Shown here piece after piece: positions 39,869-51,300 of a stretch of 64,000 nt of DNA. A program made the position numbers and the translations under genes. Positions within the stretch are counted from its first letter, which is position 1, and each line of letters begins with the position of its first letter. The notes beneath the pieces are model-generated. The model ran no database searches. It was not told where the DNA came from and saw nothing but the letters and a program-made list of their open reading frames with translations. The stretch covers positions 1 through 64,000 of the forward strand of contig NZ_WQNI01000004.1 in the NCBI RefSeq assembly GCF_010993735.1, written 5' to 3'. Origin of the DNA: Chelativorans alearensis. GTDB taxonomy: Bacteria > Pseudomonadota > Alphaproteobacteria > Rhizobiales > Rhizobiaceae.

Positions 39869-40934
39869 CGTCTCCAAGCTCGTCTCGGGCGAGATGCATA
39901 TCGGCAACGTCTCGCTCCGGCTCGAGGCGGGTTCGCTCAATGTACTGTTGGGGCCGACGCTGGCCGGCAAGACGTCGCTCATGCGGCTGATGGCCGGGCT
40001 CGACCAGCCGACCTCGGGCACCGTCCATATGGACGATGCGGATGTCACCGGCGTGCCGGTGCAAAAGCGCTCCGTCGCCATGGTCTACCAGCAGTTCATC
40101 AACTATCCGGCGATGAGCGTCTATGAGAACATCGCCTCGCCGCTGCGCGTGGCCGGGGTCGACAAGGCGACTTTGGACCGCAAGGTGCGCCAGGCGGCGG
40201 ACCTTTTACGGCTGGCGCCGTATCTGGAGCGCCTGCCGCTGGAGCTCTCCGGCGGCCAGCAGCAGCGCACCGCCCTTGCCCGCGCCATGGTGAAGGATGC
40301 GCGCCTTGTGCTGCTTGACGAGCCGCTCGCCAATCTCGACTACAAGCTGCGCGAGGAACTGCGCGCGGAGCTGCCGCGCATCTTTGCCGAATCGGGCGCC
40401 ATCTTCGTCTACGCCACCACCGAACCCAGCGAGGCGCTGCTCCTCGGCGGCAAGACGGCGACGCTCAGCGAAGGCCGCGTCACCCAGTTCGGGCCCACCA
40501 TCGAGATCTTCCGCAACCCGGCCGATCTTCTGACGGCGCAGACCTTCTCGGACCCGCCGCTCAACACGATCGAGGTGCGCAAGGATAAAAACCGCTTCAT
40601 GCTGGATGGTTCGGACGGCCTGCCCGTGCCGGCGCGGCTCGCGGGCCTTTCCGACGGCGTCTATACGCTCGGCTTCCAGCCGCATCACCTCTCGTTCAAG
40701 GGCCGCGAAGCGGATGCCGTATCCGTCGATGCCCGCGTGACGGTGACGGAGATCACCGGCTCGGAGAGCTTCGTGCATCTCGACTATGCGGGCAATCAAT
40801 GGGTGATGCTGGAGGAGGGCGTGCACCGGCTCGACGTCGACGAGACGCTGCGCGTCTTCATCGACATGCGCCATCTGCTCGTCTTCGACGAGGCGGGGCG
40901 CAGCGTGGTCACCGACCGCGCGGAAGCGGCGTAG
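39846..40934 (+). CDS. glpS: Glycerol ABC transporter ATP-binding protein GlpS
   Basis: 362-residue MalK-type ATPase of the rhizobial glycerol importer. Walker A GPTLAGKTS, Q-loop VYQQFINYP, canonical signature LSGGQQQR, Walker B LVLLDEPLANLD, then a C-terminal regulatory OB-fold domain. The switch (H-loop) histidine is replaced: VYATTEPSEA has T192 where MalK has VYVTHD. With GlpT it should form an asymmetric dimer. The start is GTG close behind GGAAGGAGG. Confidence 0.93.
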   Translation: MAVLELRDVSKLVSGEMHIGNVSLRLEAGSLNVLLGPTLAGKTSLMRLMAGLDQPTSGTVHMDDADVTGVPVQKRSVAMVYQQFINYPAMSVYENIASPLRVAGVDKATLDRKVRQAADLLRLAPYLERLPLELSGGQQQRTALARAMVKDARLVLLDEPLANLDYKLREELRAELPRIFAESGAIFVYATTEPSEALLLGGKTATLSEGRVTQFGPTIEIFRNPADLLTAQTFSDPPLNTIEVRKDKNRFMLDGSDGLPVPARLAGLSDGVYTLGFQPHHLSFKGREADAVSVDARVTVTEITGSESFVHLDYAGNQWVMLEEGVHRLDVDETLRVFIDMRHLLVFDEAGRSVVTDRAEAA

Positions 40935-40945
40935 GGGAGGAAGCG

Positions 40946-42022
40946 ATGGCACGCATCAACCTGAAAGACATCCGCCACGCCTATGTGGACAGCCCCGTCT
41001 CGGACGACGATTACGCGCTGAAGCGGGTGGATCACGTATTCGAGGACGGCGGCGCCTATGCGCTTCTGGGGCCGTCGGGCTGCGGCAAGACCACGCTTTT
41101 GAACATCATCTCCGGCCTCCTGCACCCCAGCGAGGGTGAAATCCACTTTGGTGCGGCGAACGTCACGGACCTGCCGACCGAGGCGCGCAACATCGCCCAG
41201 GTCTTCCAGTTCCCGGTCGTCTACGACACCATGACGGTCTATGACAATCTGGCCTTTCCGCTGCGCAACCGCGGCGTGCCGGAGGACGTGGTGGACCGGC
41301 GCGTGCGCGAGATCATCGCCATGATCGGGCTTCAGGACCGGGCAGGGCGCAAGGCGCAGGGCCTGACGGCGGACGAGAAGCAGAAGATCTCGCTCGGGCG
41401 CGGCCTGGCGCGCGCCGACGTCAACGCTATCCTGTTCGACGAGCCGCTGACGGTCATCGACCCGCACATGAAATGGGCGCTGCGCACCCAGCTCAAGGAA
41501 TTGCACCGCCGCTTCGGCCACACCATGGTCTATGTCACGCACGATCAGACGGAGGCGCTCACCTTCGCCGATACGGTTGTGGTGATGTATGAGGGCGAGA
41601 TCGTGCAGATCGGCACGCCGGAGGAGCTTTTCGAGCGCCCGCGCCACACCTTCGTGGGCTATTTCATCGGCTCGCCGGGCATGAACCTGCTTTCCGCCGC
41701 CATGGACGGTGGCATGGTGCGCGTCGGCGGCCAATCCTTCGCCCTGCCGGGCGTGCCGCAGCGACTTTCGGCAGAGCGCATCGAACTCGGCATTCGGCCG
41801 GAGTTTGTCCGGCTCGGACGCGAGGGCATGCCGATTTCCATCGCCAAGGTCGAGGATATCGGCCGCAAGAAGATCGTGCACGCCGATCTCGAGGGCGAGG
41901 CGATCGCCGTGGTGATCGACGAGGACGCGGAGGTGCCGGCGGAGCCGTGCGTTGCCTTCGATCCGGCGCACCTCAATCTTTACGCCGATTCCTGGCGCGT
42001 CGAGACGGAGGGCCGGTCATGA
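40946..42022 (+). CDS. glpT: Glycerol ABC transporter ATP-binding protein GlpT
   Basis: 358-residue ATPase partner of GlpS (not the glycerol-3-phosphate antiporter of the same name in E. coli). Walker A GPSGCGKTT, Q-loop VFQFPVVYD, Walker B AILFDEPLTVID and H-loop YVTHDQTEA (H199) are intact, but the signature is LTADEKQK (residues 140-147) instead of LSGGQ. ATG behind GGGGAGGAA. The stop overlaps the permease start as ATGA. Confidence 0.93.
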   Translation: MARINLKDIRHAYVDSPVSDDDYALKRVDHVFEDGGAYALLGPSGCGKTTLLNIISGLLHPSEGEIHFGAANVTDLPTEARNIAQVFQFPVVYDTMTVYDNLAFPLRNRGVPEDVVDRRVREIIAMIGLQDRAGRKAQGLTADEKQKISLGRGLARADVNAILFDEPLTVIDPHMKWALRTQLKELHRRFGHTMVYVTHDQTEALTFADTVVVMYEGEIVQIGTPEELFERPRHTFVGYFIGSPGMNLLSAAMDGGMVRVGGQSFALPGVPQRLSAERIELGIRPEFVRLGREGMPISIAKVEDIGRKKIVHADLEGEAIAVVIDEDAEVPAEPCVAFDPAHLNLYADSWRVETEGRS

Positions 42023-42888
42023 ACAAGACCTGGAACAACAAGGCCTGGTTCATGGTGCTGCCGGTTTTGGCACTGGTGGCCTTCTCCGCCGTCATCCCGC
42101 TGATGACGGTGGTCAACTATTCGGTGCAGGACACCTTCGGCAACAACGTCTTCTTCTGGGCCGGCACGGAGTGGTTCCAGGAGATCCTCGACTCCGACCG
42201 CTTCTGGGCCGCGATGGGCCGCAACCTTGCCTTCTCGGCCATTATCTTGTGCATCGAGGTGTCGCTCGGCATCTTCATCGCGCTCAACATGCCGCGCAAG
42301 GGCTGGGGCGTGCCGGTGTGCCTCGTGCTGATGGCCCTGCCGCTGCTCATCCCATTCAATGTGGTGGGCACGATCTGGCAGGTCTTCGGGCGTATCGATA
42401 TCGGCCTGCTCGGCCGCACGCTGGCTGAGCTCGGGATCGCCTACAACTACGTCAACAACCCGGTGCATGCGTGGGTGACAATCATCCTCATGGATGTATG
42501 GCACTGGACGAGCCTGGTCGTGCTTTTGTGCTATGCCGGCCTGGTCTCCATCCCCGACGCCTATTACCAGGCAGCAAAGATCGACGGCGCGTCGCGCTGG
42601 GCAGTGTTCCGCTACATCCAGCTTCCGAAGATGCACCGGGTGCTTTTGATCGCCATCCTCCTGCGCTTCATGGACTCCTTCATGATCTATACGGAGCCCT
42701 TCGTGCTCACGGGCGGCGGTCCGGGCAACACGACCACCTTCATGTCCATCGATCTGGTGAAGCTCGCCATCGGCGAATTCAACCTCGGTGAGGCGGCGGC
42801 CATGTCGATCGTCTACTTCCTGATCATTCTTCTCATGTCGTGGGTGTTCTACACGGTCATGACCAACTACGGGACGGAGAAGCGGTGA
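42019..42888 (+). CDS. glpP: Glycerol ABC transporter permease GlpP
   Basis: 289-residue inner-membrane permease of the binding-protein-dependent sugar transporter type, with about six helices and the cytoplasmic EAA loop (YYQAAKIDGASRWAVFRYIQLP) that docks the ATPase. It overlaps glpT and glpQ by a few bases on either side. In rhizobia the equivalent genes import glycerol. Confidence 0.92.
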   Translation: MNKTWNNKAWFMVLPVLALVAFSAVIPLMTVVNYSVQDTFGNNVFFWAGTEWFQEILDSDRFWAAMGRNLAFSAIILCIEVSLGIFIALNMPRKGWGVPVCLVLMALPLLIPFNVVGTIWQVFGRIDIGLLGRTLAELGIAYNYVNNPVHAWVTIILMDVWHWTSLVVLLCYAGLVSIPDAYYQAAKIDGASRWAVFRYIQLPKMHRVLLIAILLRFMDSFMIYTEPFVLTGGGPGNTTTFMSIDLVKLAIGEFNLGEAAAMSIVYFLIILLMSWVFYTVMTNYGTEKR

Positions 42889-43817
42889 TGGCGGCGGGCA
42901 AGAGCAGCACCGCGGCGAGGGCCGACGGGATCACGATGCAGCGGACGGAAGCGGCGGCGGATGCGGCCGGCAAGGCGGAGGCCGCACTCGGGCAGACGAT
43001 GCGCAGGCGCGGCACGCAGTCGCGTTTCTGGTGGCTGGTGCCGACGCTTTACATCCTCTTCTTGATGCTGCCGATCTATTGGCTCATCAACATGAGCTTC
43101 AAGACCAACACGGAAATCCTCAGCACCTTCTCGCTGTGGCCGCAGAACCCGACGTTGCGCAACTACGGGGTGATCTTCACCGATCCGTCGTGGTATTCGG
43201 GCTACATCAACTCCATCATCTATGTGGTTATGAACACGGTGATTTCGGTCTCCGTGGCCCTTCCCGCGGCCTATGCTTTCTCGCGCTACCGCTTCCTCGG
43301 CGACAAGCACCTGTTCTTCTGGCTCCTGACCAACCGCATGGCGCCGCCGGCGGTCTTCGCGCTGCCCTTCTTCCAGCTTTACTCGGCCTTCGGGCTGATC
43401 GACACGCACATCGCCGTGGCGCTGGCGCACTGCCTGTTCAACGTGCCGCTGGCGGTGTGGATCCTCGAAGGCTTCATGTCCGGCGTGCCGAAGGAGATCG
43501 ACGAGACGGCCTATATCGACGGCTACTCCTTCCCGCGTTTCTTCGTGAAGATCTTCATGCCGCTGATCGCCAGCGGCGTCGGGGTCGCCGCCTTCTTCTG
43601 CTTCATGTTCTCGTGGGTCGAACTTCTGCTTGCCCGCACGCTGACGACGACGGCGGCCAAACCGATCGCCGCCACCATGACGCGCACCGTGTCGGCCTCC
43701 GGCCTCGACTGGGGCGTGCTGGCGGCGGCGGGCGTGCTCACCATCATTCCGGGCGCGCTCGTGATCTGGTTCGTGCGCAACTACATCGCCAAGGGCTTCG
43801 CCCTCGGGCGCGTGTAA
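42888..43817 (+). CDS. glpQ: Glycerol ABC transporter permease GlpQ
   Basis: 309-residue second permease, six helices after a 45-residue cytoplasmic extension rich in Ala/Arg. The EAA loop reads VPKEIDETAYIDGYSFPRFF. The start ATG overlaps the glpP stop (TGATG); an internal ATG at MQRTEAAAD would give a shorter extension. Forms the membrane pore with GlpP. Confidence 0.91.
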   Translation: MAAGKSSTAARADGITMQRTEAAADAAGKAEAALGQTMRRRGTQSRFWWLVPTLYILFLMLPIYWLINMSFKTNTEILSTFSLWPQNPTLRNYGVIFTDPSWYSGYINSIIYVVMNTVISVSVALPAAYAFSRYRFLGDKHLFFWLLTNRMAPPAVFALPFFQLYSAFGLIDTHIAVALAHCLFNVPLAVWILEGFMSGVPKEIDETAYIDGYSFPRFFVKIFMPLIASGVGVAAFFCFMFSWVELLLARTLTTTAAKPIAATMTRTVSASGLDWGVLAAAGVLTIIPGALVIWFVRNYIAKGFALGRV

Positions 43818-43826
43818 GGGGAGGGT

Positions 43827-44114
43827 ATGACGATGAACCTGTCCTGGATGGCCTGGACCTGGCCGACGGCAACTTTCTTCATCACCATCGCGCTTCTGCT
43901 CGCGGGGATGGGCGTATGGGAGTATTTTTCGCCCGGCGGCCATCCGCGCGTCGGCCTGTTGCGATTCGAGACCACGCGCGGCGACCGGCTGTTCGTCTCG
44001 CTGCTCGGCAGCGCTTTCATCAATCTCGCATGGCTGGGGCTCGTCGGCCCCAACCTGTGGTGGGCTCTCGCTCTGTCCATCGCCTACGCCGTTGGCGTGT
44101 TTCGATGGGTCTAG
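43827..44114 (+). CDS. DUF2160 small integral membrane protein of the glycerol operon
   Basis: 95-residue protein with two or three membrane helices (ATFFITIALLLAGMGVW, LLGSAFINLAWLGL, WALALSIAYAVGVFRW). DUF2160 proteins lie in the same position in rhizobial glp operons, where the gene has been called glpU. Role unknown; it may stabilise the permease complex. Between glpQ (9-base gap) and glpV. Confidence 0.88.
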   Translation: MTMNLSWMAWTWPTATFFITIALLLAGMGVWEYFSPGGHPRVGLLRFETTRGDRLFVSLLGSAFINLAWLGLVGPNLWWALALSIAYAVGVFRWV

Positions 44115-44188
44115 CGGAGAAAGGGATGGAGCGGCCGCATTTGCGCGGTCTCTCCGAACACTGAAGCAACATTGCAAGGGAGGAAACT

Positions 44189-45916
<1,728 letters not shown>

Positions 45917-45940
45917 GCTGGTTAGCCGGATGTGAGATTG

Positions 45941-45974
45941 GGGGAGGCGGCTCCGGCCGCCTCTCCCGGCTTTT
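45941..45974 (+). terminator. Intrinsic terminator/attenuator between glpV and glpK
   Basis: A GC-rich 11-bp stem around GAGGCGGC / GCCGCCTC (45944-45951 with 45956-45963, extended outward) with TCCG loop, followed by TTTT at 45971-45974. Partial termination here would give more binding protein than kinase. Confidence 0.7.
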
Positions 45975-45995
45975 GTCAATCACGCGGGAGGCAAC

Positions 45996-47487
<1,492 letters not shown>

Positions 47488-47498
<11 letters not shown>

Positions 47499-48219
47499 TG
47501 AGGCCGCGCTGGATCGCCTTGGCAACGGCCTGGGAAAGGGTTCGGCACTCAAGCTTCTGCCGCGCCGTGCGCAGATAGCTGCGCACGGTGAATTCCGAAA
47601 GGTCGAGAATGACGGCGATGGCCTTGGCCTCCTTGCCGCGCGCCGTCCACAACAGGCACTCCACCTGACGCGGCGCCAGGGTCGGCTCGGCGGGCCCGTC
47701 GGGAGACAACTCGCGCATCGCCTTGTCGTGGATGAGGCGGGCGACCTTCTCGAGCCCGGCTACATTCCTAGCAAGGAAAGAGGCCCAAATATCGGCTGCC
47801 ATGCCGGTATTGAGCGACAGAAGCGAGCGGCGGAAGGCGCGGTCGACCACGGGAATGCAGTAGCCCTTGTCGCCCAGTCCGTGGGCCAGTGCGTCGGCCA
47901 TGAATTCCCGTTGGCGCTCGTCCCATTCCAGGTCGTGCCAGGCAAACGGCCCGGTGGAGCCGAACCCCGCCCGAACCACCGGATCGACGTGCAGATATCC
48001 ACGCAGCACATAGCGCGCGATCCACTGCGATGGATAGGTGGAGCGGATAAAGGGACTGTCGACCGGGCGGGCATATGCTGCGGTCATAAAGGTGACGTGG
48101 TCGAGGCCGAGCCGGTCTCGCACCAGAAGGACGGCGTCCTCTACGCTCGCCACTCCCACCACCGCATCGATGGCTTCTGACAGTCCCAGCCGAATCGCTT
48201 CTCCTCGGGTACCATGCAT
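47488..48219 (-). CDS. LuxR family autoinducer-binding transcriptional regulator
   Basis: 243 residues: N-terminal autoinducer-binding domain (about 20-160) and C-terminal LuxR HTH ([22 protein letters not shown] in part, [17 protein letters not shown]). Residues that hold acyl-homoserine lactone in TraR/LasR appear conserved: W and Y in [13 protein letters not shown] in HVDPVVR and W in FAWHDLEW. No luxI synthase is in the window, so it is a candidate orphan (solo) receptor. ATG 48219 follows a G-rich AAGGGGGA; a longer frame from 48273 is less likely. Confidence 0.87.
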
Positions 48220-48312
48220 AAGTCCCCCTTTCTGTCCCAAATCGAGAATGCGCGGCAATGGGGGGGATTGCAAGAGCCTCGAGTTGTTGCACCGGCCGAC
48301 CCTTCCAAAAAG

Positions 48313-48340
48313 AAAGACCCCGGCTTCTGCCGGGGTCTTT
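48313..48340 (-). terminator. Intrinsic terminator of the GPR-like gene
   Basis: Perfect 12-bp stem AAAGACCCCGGC / GCCGGGGTCTTT with TTCT loop (48325-48328). Read on the minus strand it is followed by a U-rich run (TCTTTTTGG). It lies 31 bases beyond the end of the large minus-strand gene. Confidence 0.85.
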
Positions 48341-48371
48341 CAGGATCGGACAAGCGCTCCGGAAGCGGCGT

Positions 48372-51300
48372 TCAGCGCAACCGGCCACTGGCATGGGCCA
48401 GCATGGTGTAGACCTTGCCGGTGTCGGAGGTCAGGTACGTCTGGCTCATCATGTTGTCGCGGTCGGAGCGCGAGACGTCGGCCAGAAGCTTCTCGAAATC
48501 GCGGCAGTACTGGTCGACCGCCTTGCGGAACTCCGCGTCGGCCCGGTACTTGCGCTGGATCTCGTCGAAGGTCTGCTGGCCCTTCAGCGTGTAGAGCCGG
48601 CGCGTGAAGACGTTGCGCTCTCCGCGGCGATACCGCTCCCAAAGGTCGATGGAGGCTTCGTGATCGATGGCCCGGGCGATGTCGACGGACAGGGAGTTGA
48701 GCGATTCGACCACATGCAGGGCCGTCCGCCCGCCATTGTTGGCGGCCTGTCCCGCGCGCTCCTGGCCTTCCTCGTCGCGCGAGGCGCTGCGCAGGAGGTC
48801 GCGGATCCAGCCGCCGCCGGCGTTCGGTGCCGCCTGGGCCGTCTCGGGCGCCGGGCGGGCAGGGGCGGCAGGACGAGCCGCCGGCTCGGCACGCGGCTTC
48901 TCCAGAACACGCGAGCCGCCTGAGGCCGGCGCGCCGTTGGGCGCGGGCGGCACCGGGGCCGGACGAGGCGGCTGAGGCGTGGCCTCGACGCTCGTGCCGA
49001 TATCGTGCAGACGGCCGGATTTCGCAACGATGTCCGACAGTTCCTTCAGCGCGTTAACCTGTTCTGTGATGGCCACGCGCATGGCCGAGGTCGACTGCCT
49101 GGCTTCCTCCGGCAGTTCGACAATGCCGCGCTTCATGTCGGCACGCGTCTCTTCCAGCTCGGCGCGGATTTCGGCCGCCGTGCGGCGGATATCTTCCGTC
49201 GCTCCCGTAAAGCGCTGGGCGGCACCTTCCAGGACCTGGTTGATCGCTTCGCGGATCGCCTCGGCGGACTGGCGCGTGCGCCCTTCCGCCGTGTCGAACA
49301 TGCCGTCGAGAAGTCCCTCGAAGGACTTCATGGCATTCTCGATCTGCTGCGACTTGTCGACAAGGCCGTTCGCCAGCGCCTCAAGCGCGCTCTGGCGATC
49401 CTCCAGGGACGAGCTGAGGCCGGACTGCGCCTTCTCCAGGAGGTTCGAGGCGCTTTCCAGCATGCGGCTGTGGTCCTCGAAGCGGCTGGCGATGGTCGAG
49501 ATCTCGCGGAGCGTCCGCTCCGAGAAGTCCGTGAGCCGGCCGGAATTGGCGTTGATGAGGCTTGCCGAATTGGCGAACGTCTCCGCCGCCTTGCCGGTGT
49601 TCGCGGCAAACTCGCGCGTCGTGCTGGTGAGCTTCTCGTCCACCTGCGAAAGGTTCTGCGCGGCGGCATCGACGAGTTGGCCCAGCCTCTCGCCGGAAGC
49701 GTTCAGCTGCTGCAGGAGCTCATCGACATTGCCGGCGAGGCCGTTGCGGGCGCGCTCGACGGCGTCGAGCGCCTCTGCGGTGCGGCTGGCCAATGCGTTC
49801 ACGAGGGCGGCATTCTCCTGCTGCAGCCGCTCGGTGGTGCGGTTGGTAATGGCCTCGATGCCCTGCTGCAGCTCGCCGCCGCTGGCCTCGAAGCGCTCCA
49901 CGAGCGGGCGCGCCGTCTCGTCGAGGATGCGGCCAATCTCGGCGCTGCGCCCGGCCAGCATGGCGTTGAACTCGCGCGTGCGCTCTTCCAGCGTACGCGC
50001 CGCCTCACCGGTGCGTCTGGAGATGTGCTCGTTGACCTGGGCGAAGGTCTGGCCGATCGTGTCGGCGGTCGACACCAGGTCGGCCTGGGTGCGCGCCAGT
50101 TGCTGGCTCACGTGGCTGGCTGCCTGCTCCGCGCCCTGCTTCAGGCGCTCCTCGGCGTCGCCGAGGCCTTCCTGAAGCACGGCCCGCGTGCGGCCGACGC
50201 TGTCGCCGAGCCGCTTTTCGACCTCCAGCATGCCGCTGGCCACAGCGGAGGCCGCCGAGCCGGCGGTCGACTTCAGCCGGTTCTCGATCTCGCCCAGGCG
50301 CTCGGTGATTGCCGTGGCGCGCGCATCGAGCTCGGCGGACGTCTGGTGCGTGCGGGCGATGATGCGGTGGTCGGCCTCCTCGAAGGTCTGCACCAGCTCG
50401 TTCGCGCGGCTTGCCAGTGTCTCGGCCGTTTCCTGTGTGCGGGCGATGATGCGGTGGTCGGCCTCCTCGAAGGTCTGCACCAGCGCGTTCGCGCGGCTTG
50501 CCAGTGTCTCGGCCGTTTCCTGTGTGCGGGCGATGATGCGGTGGTCGGCCTCCTCGAAGGTCTGCACCAGCGCATTCGCGCGGCTTGCCAGTGTCTCGGC
50601 CGTCTCCTGCGTGCGGGCAATGATGCGGTGGTCGGCCTCCTCGAACGTCTGCACCAGTGCCTCGGCGCGGTTTGTCAGCGTCTCGGCCGTTTCCTGCGTA
50701 CGGGCGGCGATGCGGCTGTCGATACCGGCGATGCGGTGGTCGACGTCGTCCAGCACCTTGGCGGACTCGCTGCCGAGCGTCGAGGTGGCTTCCATCACCT
50801 TCTCGCGCAGGGCGCCGGCCAGCACAACGGCGCTGTTCTCCAGCGTCTGGCGGACATTGTCGACACCGACGGCCAAGGCCCTCTGCATGGTGCTGGTGCG
50901 TTCGTCGATGACGCCCACCTGCGAGGTGAAGGCGGCGTTGACGTTATCGATATCGGCACGGATGGCGGCCGTCAGCTCCTCGCGGCGCTCGCCGATCTTG
51001 GCGATGTCGGCCTCGAGCGCGGCGGCAAAGCTGCCGTGGGTTTCCTCGAGCTTCCTGAGGTCGGCCTCGAGCAGCGCCTTCAGCCGGTTTTCGCTCTGGG
51101 CGAAGGCTTCGATCTGGCGATCGACGGTCTCGTCGATGCGCGTCTTCACGGCATCGAACCGGCCAAAGCTGTCATCGAGCCGGGCGTTGAGCCGCGCTTG
51201 GCCTTCCTCCACCAGCCGGGCGAACTCCTCACCCTTGTTATCCAGCATGATGGAGGTGGAGGCGACGAGACCGGACAGGTCGTTGTCTATGGCGGACTTG

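Noticed and set aside
50358-50705. CRISPR-like array
   Set aside because: The 87-bp units are contiguous, in frame and have no spacers; they are protein-coding tandem repeats.
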